From: Bacillota bacterium
GTDB taxonomy: Bacteria; Bacillota; Desulfitobacteriia; Desulfitobacteriales; JAJXUE01
Direction: 5' to 3'
Assembly: GCA_021786555.1 (NCBI GenBank)
Contig: JAJYNB010000423.1
Span: 8,837 to 27,807, forward strand
Length of the DNA stretch: 18,971 nucleotides
In this document: positions 8,389 to 13,984 of the stretch, one piece after another
Numbering within the stretch: position 1 is the first letter of the stretch
How the letters are laid out: every line of letters begins with the position of its first letter
The notes under the pieces: model-generated
The model's input: the letters and a program-made list of their open reading frames with translations, nothing else
Told to the model about the DNA's origin: nothing
The model's database searches: none
Position numbers and translations under genes: made by a program

Positions 8389-8448
8389 AAAACCTTATGC
8401 CTGTTTTACTTTTTAAGCAATCTCCGCCGGCTGCGTTGAATTCAACTT

Positions 8449-9333
8449 TTAGCGAAAACCGTCAAAAACATTAAATATCCACTCGTATCCGTCCTCTGCC
8501 AGGAGGGTGAGGTTGAACGAATTAAAACTGTCCACACGGACTGCTCCGTGCTTCGCGGGAGTCAAATATTGTTTCTGAGACAGGTCACTGCCGTCCGCCG
8601 TTTTTTCTCTCACAAGTACAACTCCCTGCCTGGGGTTGCGCTTAAGGGCGCCCGCTTCCACAACCAGGAACTTGCTGTCATTTTCCTCACCGGTCTGCCA
8701 GCCGTTGGTAAAATTAACAGTCTTGGCGTTCCCCTCGTCATTCACCTGGTCAAAGATACCTACAACAGCATAGAAGGAATCCCCTATTTCTGTTAACACA
8801 GTGTCATGTGCGGTCTTCAGGCTGCCTATTTTAACGGCAAGGTTAATATTGTTACGGCGGAAGAACAGGTTGGCCCCGCTTCCCGCAGCGTTACCAGAAA
8901 CATTAGGGAAGGTATATATTTGGGCGCGTAGCCGGTTGGCCAGCTGCAGGTCTTTTTGCTCACCCGCCTGCCCCCCGGCCAAAGTCTCAGGGCTCAGCTC
9001 CTTAAGGGACTCAACAATGCTCATATTGCTGTACTCCAGCAGAAGCTGCTGGTTTTCCGTACCCGCTGCTCCCTTAAAGGTTGTGCCTTTCAGACCCAGA
9101 CTGGGAACAAAGGGAAAGCCAATGCCCACTTTCTTGGCGGCTTGCACTATCTGGTTGTTTTGTGCGGGAGAGTAAGTAATCCCATCCATCTTTGGCGTAT
9201 CGGCTGAAACCGCGGCAGAACCAGCCGTTGTGGTTGCGCTTTCCTTCACCAGGCTGTTGTCCTGCTTTACGGTACCGCACCCGGCGGAGAGGAGCATGAC
9301 CACCGTGATGTACAGAACGACCTTTCTCAGCAT
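8449..9333 (-). CDS. Putative lipoprotein of unknown function, co-transcribed with a PAS kinase
   Basis: This 294-residue protein starts with a lipoprotein signal (MLRKVVLYITVVMLLSAGC, lipid Cys19) and would be anchored on the outer face of the membrane. AAGGGGGATTTTCTGC gives a good ribosome binding site before the ATG at 9333. A Ser/Thr/Ala-rich linker (residues about 30-50) precedes a globular part with no motif I recognise. Its C-terminus is mixed beta (AVRVDSFNSFNLTLLAEDGYEWIFNVFDGF). It begins 18 bp after the stop of the sensor kinase, so the two are almost certainly one transcript. A sensory or cell-envelope role linked to the kinase is possible but unproven. A perfect 12-bp palindrome (GTTGAATTCAAC, 8435-8446) lies just past its stop codon. 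Confidence 0.8.
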   Translation of the reverse strand: MLRKVVLYITVVMLLSAGCGTVKQDNSLVKESATTTAGSAAVSADTPKMDGITYSPAQNNQIVQAAKKVGIGFPFVPSLGLKGTTFKGAAGTENQQLLLEYSNMSIVESLKELSPETLAGGQAGEQKDLQLANRLRAQIYTFPNVSGNAAGSGANLFFRRNNINLAVKIGSLKTAHDTVLTEIGDSFYAVVGIFDQVNDEGNAKTVNFTNGWQTGEENDSKFLVVEAGALKRNPRQGVVLVREKTADGSDLSQKQYLTPAKHGAVRVDSFNSFNLTLLAEDGYEWIFNVFDGFR

Positions 9334-9351
9334 GCAGAAAATCCCCCTTCC

Positions 9352-11190
9352 TCAGCGCAAGGCCAGGATACCGGCAGAACTATAGTATTTGAATCGCACA
9401 GAAACTGTCGTACCCCCCTCTGCCGTCTCAAAATAGATCTGGGCATTGTGCCTGTGGGCGATACTATGGCATACGGCTAATCCCAGGCCGGTTCCGTTGC
9501 CTTTGGTAGTAAAAAATGGTGTCCCTATCCGGCTTAAGAGTTTTCGGTCAATGCCCTTGCCCTCATCTTTTACGGCCAAAACAATATCTGCTCCAACTAT
9601 AGAGGTTGAAATGGTGAGGGTTCCACCCGCTGACATGGCCTCCAAGCCGTTCCGGGTCAGATTCAGGATAAGCTGGCGCATTTCCTTTTCGTCAAGAGGC
9701 ACATCTGGAATGTCTCCGAGCTCCAAAGCGATATTTTTGTCCGAATTCAGGCAGTCTGCCTGAATCAGGGGATAAATGGCCCTCACAATATAGTTTAAGT
9801 TTGTCGGCTTCAAGTCCGTTTTCTTGTCCTTACTCAGGGACAGGTATTCGGTGATAATTGAACTGGCCCGGTCCAGTTCCTCGACCATCAGGTCGAAAAT
9901 CTCCCTGGTCTCGCCTTTTTGCTCCCTCTTCCCCAGCAATTGAATAAAGCCCCGCACGGTGGTCAGGGGATTCCTGATTTCGTGACTCATGGCGGCGGCC
10001 ATTTGCCCGACTAAGTCCAGGGATTGCAGGCGCAGCATCTCTTTCTGCAGCTGCTTGAGTTCGGTGACATCCTGAATTACCACCAGCGTGCACGGGGCAT
10101 CTTCAAGATGGATCCCTTCCATAGATATCAGTCCTATACGGATTTCGCCTGACTTCGTCCGGAATTCAGCTTCATGGTTGATCACGTTCCCTTGTTCTTC
10201 GAACAACTGCAAGACTCTTGACCTGTCATCGGTTCTAGCCCAGAGGTTCAAGCTGAGGGGAGTATGACCGACTAACTCCTGACGCTCATACTGGAACAGG
10301 CGCGTCAGGCTGTCATTCACATCGATGAACCTGCTGTCCGCGTCGGCAACAATAGCCATGCCGAAAAGGCTGCAGTTAAAGGCCTTTTTGAAACGGTCCT
10401 CCAGGGAGCGCTGTTCCTTCTCCGCCCGCCTGTGTTCAGTAATGTCTAAGAAAAACCCTATACTGGTCTGCGTACCGGGAAAAGTGGTGATCGTAGCCAG
10501 GACAGTTTTAATCCGGCCTTGTTTATCAACTATTCGGCATTCATGACTTCGTGGCATCAGGTCAGGACTGACCACGCGGCGGCAAAGGTATGATTCAAAC
10601 TTGCTTACATCTGCTTCTGATACCAGCTCGCGCCAACTTTTCTTGCCTTCCACCTCTTCGCGCAAATAGCCTGTAAGTATTTCGAATTGCTTGTTTACCA
10701 TGGAGATGGTCGTGTCTTCTTCCATAACCACCCCCGGCAGCCCTGTATTTTCAAAAATGGTCCTGTACTTTTCTTCCGATTTTCTTAGGGTTATCTCCAC
10801 TTGCTTGCGTCTGGTGATGTCCTGAAACTGGAGTATATTATATGTATTCCCGGCCTGGGTATCCTGGACTGCTGAAACATGTGACAATACCCAGATAATA
10901 TGCCCCGATCGATGCAGATAGCGCTTTTCCAGCTCGAAGGAGGCAATTTCACCCGCCTTTAACTTGCTTATATAACTCGCGGACTTATCAATATCCTCGG
11001 GGTGAGTAATATCCCTGTAGCTCATGCTCAACAGTTCTTGCTCAGAATACCCCAAAAGCTTGCACATATGCTGATTGACATGAATAAAATTTCCGCCAGG
11101 GACTGCAATCGCAATTCCAATCGACGCATTGGCAAAAGCGGTATAAAACAAGTCCCCCTTGGCTTGCACCATCGAGCTTCCAGCCTTCAT
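9352..11190 (-). CDS. Soluble sensor histidine kinase with three PAS domains
   Basis: The 612-residue protein has no membrane segment, so it is cytoplasmic. PAS 1 spans about 14-128 (FIHVNQHMCKLLGYSEQEL, ending FQDITRRK), PAS 2 about 140-255 (ending FLDITEHR) and PAS 3 about 265-378 (ending IQDVTELK). The HisKA domain follows with MSHEIRNPLTTVRGFIQLL and phospho-acceptor His403. The ATPase domain has an N box (LILNLTRNGLEAM, 507-519), G1 (DEGKGI, 542-547), an F box (PFFTTK) and G2 (GTGLGL, 566-571). All catalytic motifs are intact. The ATG at 11190 has AGGAGG six nt upstream. No response regulator is encoded nearby, so this is an orphan kinase. In spore-forming Clostridia, such multi-PAS orphan kinases often feed Spo0A, which is inference here. 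A lipoprotein gene follows in the same unit. Confidence 0.95.
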   Translation of the reverse strand: MKAGSSMVQAKGDLFYTAFANASIGIAIAVPGGNFIHVNQHMCKLLGYSEQELLSMSYRDITHPEDIDKSASYISKLKAGEIASFELEKRYLHRSGHIIWVLSHVSAVQDTQAGNTYNILQFQDITRRKQVEITLRKSEEKYRTIFENTGLPGVVMEEDTTISMVNKQFEILTGYLREEVEGKKSWRELVSEADVSKFESYLCRRVVSPDLMPRSHECRIVDKQGRIKTVLATITTFPGTQTSIGFFLDITEHRRAEKEQRSLEDRFKKAFNCSLFGMAIVADADSRFIDVNDSLTRLFQYERQELVGHTPLSLNLWARTDDRSRVLQLFEEQGNVINHEAEFRTKSGEIRIGLISMEGIHLEDAPCTLVVIQDVTELKQLQKEMLRLQSLDLVGQMAAAMSHEIRNPLTTVRGFIQLLGKREQKGETREIFDLMVEELDRASSIITEYLSLSKDKKTDLKPTNLNYIVRAIYPLIQADCLNSDKNIALELGDIPDVPLDEKEMRQLILNLTRNGLEAMSAGGTLTISTSIVGADIVLAVKDEGKGIDRKLLSRIGTPFFTTKGNGTGLGLAVCHSIAHRHNAQIYFETAEGGTTVSVRFKYYSSAGILALR

Positions 11191-11236
11191 CCAGTGCCTC
11201 CTGAAATTTAAAATGATGGATAATTATGGTGAACAA

Positions 11237-11265
11237 AGTATAGAACAAAACTGCTTGAGATTAAA
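11237..11265 (-). promoter_or_regulatory. Possible promoter of the PAS kinase unit
   Basis: TATACT (11242-11237, minus strand) lies about 46 nt upstream of the kinase ATG, with a weak TTTAAT -35 about 17 nt further upstream. An inverted repeat, AACGGT (11279-11284) and ACCGTT (11292-11297), sits just beyond the -35 and could be an operator. Confidence 0.35.
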
Positions 11266-11350
11266 CAATTAGTCCTTTAACGGTAGGTTTAACCGTTTAG
11301 TTTGTCACTTTTTCCATCCTAACGGGGGGCGGCAAAAGCCCGATTTCTCC

Positions 11351-11385
11351 AAAAAAAATCGGACACGGGGACGGTTCTGGTGTCC
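11351..11385 (-). terminator. Terminator of the ferredoxin:thioredoxin reductase gene, built from a GGGACGGTTC repeat
   Basis: On the minus strand GGACAC (11385-11380) pairs with GTGTCC (11366-11361) across the repeat core, and GA plus eight T follow (11358-11351). It lies 70 nt after the reductase stop. A second, mutually exclusive hairpin (CCGATTT/AAATCGG, 11340-11346 with 11356-11362) shares the last bases and the T-tract. Confidence 0.65.
11361..11385. repeat. GGGACGGTTC palindromic repeat, copy a
   Basis: The core GGGGACGGTTCTG is bounded by the inverted ends GGACAC and GTGTCC. It shares its core with copies at 12633-12738, 13038-13070 and 15838-15906. This is the simplest copy and acts as the stem of a terminator. 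Confidence 0.8.
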
Positions 11386-11454
11386 TAGTCCCTATGTCCT
11401 ACAATCTCCATTTTCCACAGGGGTATCTGTTTCACTGTAACTGCTGACTTCAGC

Positions 11455-12090
11455 TTAAGGCTTTGTCAGGGTCACTGCGAAACCGCCGTCACCGTTTTCC
11501 TGGTGCTGGTAACTTAGGTTTCTAAAGGAGGCCAGTTTTTTGAGATTGCTGGCTTCAGCCTCTGATTCCACCACTACTGTCAAATGTTTGTCCACCAGGC
11601 CCAAGGCCCTTTTTACTTGATGCAGACTGTCCGGAATGGGCAGATTTCGCAGTTTGTCTTTGACCATGCCCCGGGTATCCAAAACTCCGTCACTGAAATT
11701 TAGAGCTACCCGGTATTCCTTCATCAACCTGTTTTCAGCCTGTTTGAAGTCCTCTTCTGTCAAATCGCCACGCCCGAAAAGCACACAGTGGCAGGTACCA
11801 CGCTCTTCGACCTCTGTCTCCACAAATTGGCAGGGACAAAGTAATTTTCCGTTAAGCTTCTCAGAACCGGAGGGTTCGAAACAAGGGCAATAGCGTTTGC
11901 CGAATGCCTGCTGGCTCTCAGTAATCCATATCTTAAGGTTGGTGTAAAACATCCAGTGCGGGTTAATCCTGAATCCTTTTTTCTCGGCAAATTGTCTGAT
12001 CCACTTGTCTTGCTTTTTGATTTCAGCGTAATAAGCAATGTAAGATGAAAAAAACTCCTTCATCATACTAAAGGTCTCAGATAAGCCCAT
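11455..12090 (-). CDS. Ferredoxin:thioredoxin reductase catalytic subunit with a C-terminal TusA-like domain
   Basis: Residues about 10-125 of this 211-residue protein carry the three signature pairs of the FTR catalytic chain: CPC at 68-70, CPC at 85-87 and CHC at 100-102. In the family these hold a [4Fe-4S] cluster and a redox-active disulfide, and reduce thioredoxin or related partners with ferredoxin electrons. The spacings (14 and 12 residues) differ from the 16 and 8 of plant and cyanobacterial enzymes. Residues about 137-210 resemble a TusA/SirA or YedF N-terminal sulfur-carrier domain: DTRGM, PIPDSLHQVKRAL, LTVVVESEAEASNLKKLA, then DGGFAVTLTK. The CPxP cysteine of that domain is replaced by LPIP. 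The start ATG has a GGGGGGG ribosome binding site. Its promoter carries a CsoR/CstR-type palindrome. The neighbour upstream is a DsrE/YedF-like protein, so a role in sulfur or selenium redox handling is likely. The TusA-like assignment is tentative. Confidence 0.85.
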   Translation of the reverse strand: MGLSETFSMMKEFFSSYIAYYAEIKKQDKWIRQFAEKKGFRINPHWMFYTNLKIWITESQQAFGKRYCPCFEPSGSEKLNGKLLCPCQFVETEVEERGTCHCVLFGRGDLTEEDFKQAENRLMKEYRVALNFSDGVLDTRGMVKDKLRNLPIPDSLHQVKRALGLVDKHLTVVVESEAEASNLKKLASFRNLSYQHQENGDGGFAVTLTKP

Positions 12091-12123
12091 CTTTTTTACC
12101 CCCCCGTATTTCTATATATCCAT

Positions 12124-12152
12124 ATTATATATACCCTCCAGGGGTATGTAAA
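12124..12152 (-). promoter_or_regulatory. Near-consensus sigma-A promoter with CsoR/CstR-type operator in the spacer
   Basis: On the minus strand the -35 TTTACA (12152-12147) and -10 TATAAT (12129-12124) are separated by exactly 17 nt, about 34 nt upstream of the reductase ATG. The spacer is occupied by the palindrome ATACCC-TCCAG-GGGTAT (12131-12147). This is the TACCC-N5-GGGTA layout of operators for CsoR-family repressors (copper CsoR, persulfide-sensing CstR). A bound tetramer would cover both promoter boxes. The regulator itself is not encoded in the window. Confidence 0.8.
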
Positions 12153-12258
12153 GATAAAAATATATAGTTATTATTAATTTTATTAATACTCCGCAAAGGC
12201 GTATGGTTAAGCCATTGCGGGTCAAATGGGCAGTAAAGACTACGGGCTCTGCCGGGGA

Positions 12259-12597
12259 TTAAATTGTGATCACACTGCTGGCAGCCATGACATGCCCGAC
12301 AATTTCCTCCATGTTGCTGACTCTGCCTGCCAGCACCTGGTCATCCAAATCAAAGTACTTGACACAAGTGCCGCAAGCCAGCAAATCCACTCCCAAATCG
12401 GCTAGTGCGGTTAAAGCATCCAATACCTCCGACCCTTTAGCCAGGAGCTTAACTCCATCGTTATAAAAGATTATGGCATCAGGCTTGCTGTCAGAAGCCC
12501 AAAGCTTCCTCAAGCAAGCCCCCATCAAGGTCCTGCCTAACTCGTCATTCCCTCTTCCCATAGTGCCGCTGTTGATGACGATAACTTTGCTATACAT
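12259..12597 (-). CDS. DsrE-family protein resembling the C-terminal domain of YedF
   Basis: The 112-residue protein matches the DsrE-like half of YedF, the family annotated as a selenium-metabolism sulfurtransferase-like protein. It shows VIVINSGTMGRGNDELGRTLM at the N-terminus, then IIFYNDGVKLLAKGSEVLDAL, the conserved LLACGTC with Cys75 and Cys78, and the tail VSNMEEIV. Full-length YedF proteins in Firmicutes join a TusA-like domain to this one; here the TusA-like part is absent. A similar but degenerate domain is fused to the next gene downstream. The ATG at 12597 has AAGGAGG six nt upstream. The protein likely carries or transfers persulfide sulfur (or selenium) on its cysteines, which is inference from the family. 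No clear terminator separates it from the reductase gene, but the latter has its own promoter 168 bp downstream. Confidence 0.88.
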   Translation of the reverse strand: MYSKVIVINSGTMGRGNDELGRTLMGACLRKLWASDSKPDAIIFYNDGVKLLAKGSEVLDALTALADLGVDLLACGTCVKYFDLDDQVLAGRVSNMEEIVGHVMAASSVITI

Positions 12598-12629
12598 GGT
12601 TAACCTCCTTCAATATAGTTTCCAATTAA

Positions 12630-12761
12630 CTAGGACACGGGGACGGTTCCTGAATGACTCACTTTTGAGTCACTTGGGGACTGAGTCACCTGAGGATGAG
12701 TCACCTGGGGACGGTTCCTGAGTGACTCAAAAGTGAGCCAGCCGGGGTATCTGTTTTCCAT
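12630..12761 (-). CDS. 43-codon open frame starting at a strong ribosome binding site and running through a repeat
   Basis: AAGGAGGCGCTGAG precedes an ATG at 12761, an ideal start signal. Only the first eight codons (MENRYPGW) lie outside the palindromic repeat; the rest (LTFESLRNRPQVTHPQ and so on to GTVPVS) is translated repeat, and a TAG follows. It ends 32 bp before the DsrE gene. It may be a leader peptide, a gene whose body was replaced by the repeat, or chance. I cannot assign a function. Confidence 0.3.
   Translation of the reverse strand: MENRYPGWLTFESLRNRPQVTHPQVTQSPSDSKVSHSGTVPVS
12633..12738. repeat. GGGACGGTTC palindromic repeat, copy b (compound)
   Basis: Two cores (GGGGACGGTTCCTGA at 12639 and 12708) flank a 16-bp perfect inverted repeat, CTCACTTTTGAGTCAC (12658-12673) and GTGACTCAAAAGTGAG (12722-12737). 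GAGTCACCTG occurs twice inside (12683-12692 and 12698-12707). It looks like two or more elements inserted into or duplicated from each other. Confidence 0.85.
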
Positions 12762-12849
12762 CTCAGCGCCTCCTTGTATTCATTTAATATATAGTTTGTA
12801 TTACTTTATTCTATAGTCATTGAGTAATTCCTTCCCTTTGGGGCAAGGC

Positions 12850-12878
12850 AAAAAAATAACCCGGGTAAATTCCCAGGT
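12850..12878 (-). terminator. Rho-independent terminator of the corrinoid methyltransferase operon
   Basis: On the minus strand ACCTGGG (12878-12872), loop AATTTA and CCCGGGT (12865-12859) form a 7-bp stem with one G-T wobble, followed by TA and seven T (12856-12850). It lies about 170 nt past the last methyltransferase-operon gene. Confidence 0.75.
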
Positions 12879-13037
12879 AAATCGTTAATTCGTTAAGTAA
12901 TCAGTTGTCCACAGTCGACCCGCTAAAGGCAGCATTTTCAGAGGTAGACCCCCTTGGCGCTAACGGCACCATCCGGCTAAACAGGAGGTGTCAATTCGAC
13001 CCAAGTAGACCCAATAAGCTTATATTTTGCAGATTTA

Positions 13038-13070
13038 GCTAGGACGTTAGAACCGTCCCCTTATCCTAGC
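13038..13070. repeat. GGGACGGTTC palindromic repeat, copy c, overlapping a gene end
   Basis: The core appears inverted (GAACCGTCCCC at 13050-13060) between GCTAGGA (13038-13044) and TCCTAGC (13064-13070). It supplies the last codons (ARIRGRF) and the TAA stop of the URO-D-family gene. Confidence 0.8.
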
Positions 13071-13973
13071 GTAGATACGGGTGAGACCTGAGAGGTTAAT
13101 GCCTGGGAAAAGGCCGCTGCTGGTGCCGAGGATGAAACCCTTGTTGCGGTTGAGCAGGTTGATTTCATCAGCCAGGCTTGCCAGCCTGTCCGGCTCGTGG
13201 GCTTCTTCCAGGTCCGTTACGCCGAGGCTGCCCCATAGGCAAAGGTTGGCTCCATAGAGCTGCTGCAGCTGCAGTGGATCCATGCCGGCATTTTTGTCGA
13301 TGCAGTGGAGTCCGTTAAATCCGGCTGATACAATCTCCGCCATTATCCCATTCAGATTGCCGTCCGAATGCAGGAAAACGGGCTTGCCGGCGGGGGCGAT
13401 CTTTTCCACCTGTGAGGCTAAAGACGGCAGCAGATTTCCTCGCGTAATTTCCGGGCCAAAGAGCAGGCCCCTTTCGTAGGCCATATCGTCCGCGATTATC
13501 AGACCGTCAACACCGGCCTCAATTAAGTCCCTGGCCAGGGCCAGATTCAGGCTTTCCACTTTGCGGATAAACTCGGCGAATACCAGCGGCGACCTTTTAG
13601 GGAGTACGAGAAATTCGCTGCAGCCGAATACGCGTGTTCCCCAACCCAGCGCTCCATCCAAGACCGCAAAAGTGAATAGCTGAGAGCGGTAAACCCAGTC
13701 TTTTAACTCGGGCCAGACAACTGCACCGCTGTCCGGCAGCCCACCCTGCAGAACCGGATGCTTCGGGTGCAGACATATGATGTCCAGCCCGAGTCGTGTC
13801 GCAAATTCTAATCTTTCCTCAAAGCCAACTCGGTTTACCTGCAAGCTCTGGGCAACCACCGGGTCCTCAAGGCAGATTTCTCCTTTAGGGACCCGGTCTG
13901 TTTCCTTATGGCCAATCACTAACTTCACTCGTTCCCTGGGGTTATAACCGGTTTGTATGCTTGCTGCAGCCAA
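13047..13973 (-). CDS. Second URO-D-family methyltransferase-like protein
   Basis: The 308-residue protein belongs to the uroporphyrinogen decarboxylase superfamily, which includes corrinoid-related methyltransferases such as MtaA and MtbA. Visible motifs are VKLVIGHKETDRVPKGE at the N-terminus, DGLIIADDMAYERGLLFGPE in the barrel, then KPVFLHSDGNLNGIMAEIVSAGFNGLHCID and GFILGTSSGLFPGI. In the zinc methyltransferases of this family a His-x-Cys pair occupies the HSDG position; here it is His-Ser-Asp, so zinc-thiolate chemistry is doubtful. The TTG start at 13973 is 11 bp after the activator stop and has GAGGTG seven nt upstream. The last seven codons and the stop come from a dispersed repeat, and the usual C-terminal helix seems shortened. 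It may be an accessory or altered-substrate methyltransferase of the operon. Confidence 0.82.
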   Translation of the reverse strand: MAAASIQTGYNPRERVKLVIGHKETDRVPKGEICLEDPVVAQSLQVNRVGFEERLEFATRLGLDIICLHPKHPVLQGGLPDSGAVVWPELKDWVYRSQLFTFAVLDGALGWGTRVFGCSEFLVLPKRSPLVFAEFIRKVESLNLALARDLIEAGVDGLIIADDMAYERGLLFGPEITRGNLLPSLASQVEKIAPAGKPVFLHSDGNLNGIMAEIVSAGFNGLHCIDKNAGMDPLQLQQLYGANLCLWGSLGVTDLEEAHEPDRLASLADEINLLNRNKGFILGTSSGLFPGINLSGLTRIYARIRGRF

Positions 13974-13984
13974 GATCCTTCACC

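Larger units (their letters stand above)
12598..13046. other. Repeat-rich intergenic region between the methyltransferase operon and the DsrE gene
   Basis: From right to left this 449-bp stretch holds part of the GGGACGGTTC repeat copy c (the rest overlaps the end of the second URO-D gene), a cluster of four GACCC-containing octamers (12914-13012), the operon terminator (12850-12878), an AT-rich stretch (about 12770-12840) probably holding the promoter for the DsrE gene though no clear -35/-10 pair is visible, a 43-codon frame with a strong ribosome binding site, and repeat copy b. Confidence 0.6.

Noticed and set aside
8227..8439. 70-codon plus-strand frame in the gap before the hydroxylase operon
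   Set aside because: It lies across the promoter and terminator of the opposite strand and begins in a T-rich run without a ribosome binding site.
8435..8446. GTTGAATTCAAC palindrome as an operator
   Set aside because: It lies just after a stop codon, far from any promoter, and a single 12-bp palindrome is not enough evidence.
12185..12250. Terminator between the DsrE and reductase genes
   Set aside because: A CCGCAA/TTGCGG pairing exists, but the loop is long and no T-tract follows, so I cannot support it.
12633..12738. CRISPR-like array from repeated GAGTCAC and GGGACGG units
   Set aside because: Units are inverted as well as direct, vary in length, and have no regularly sized unique spacers; no cas gene is nearby.
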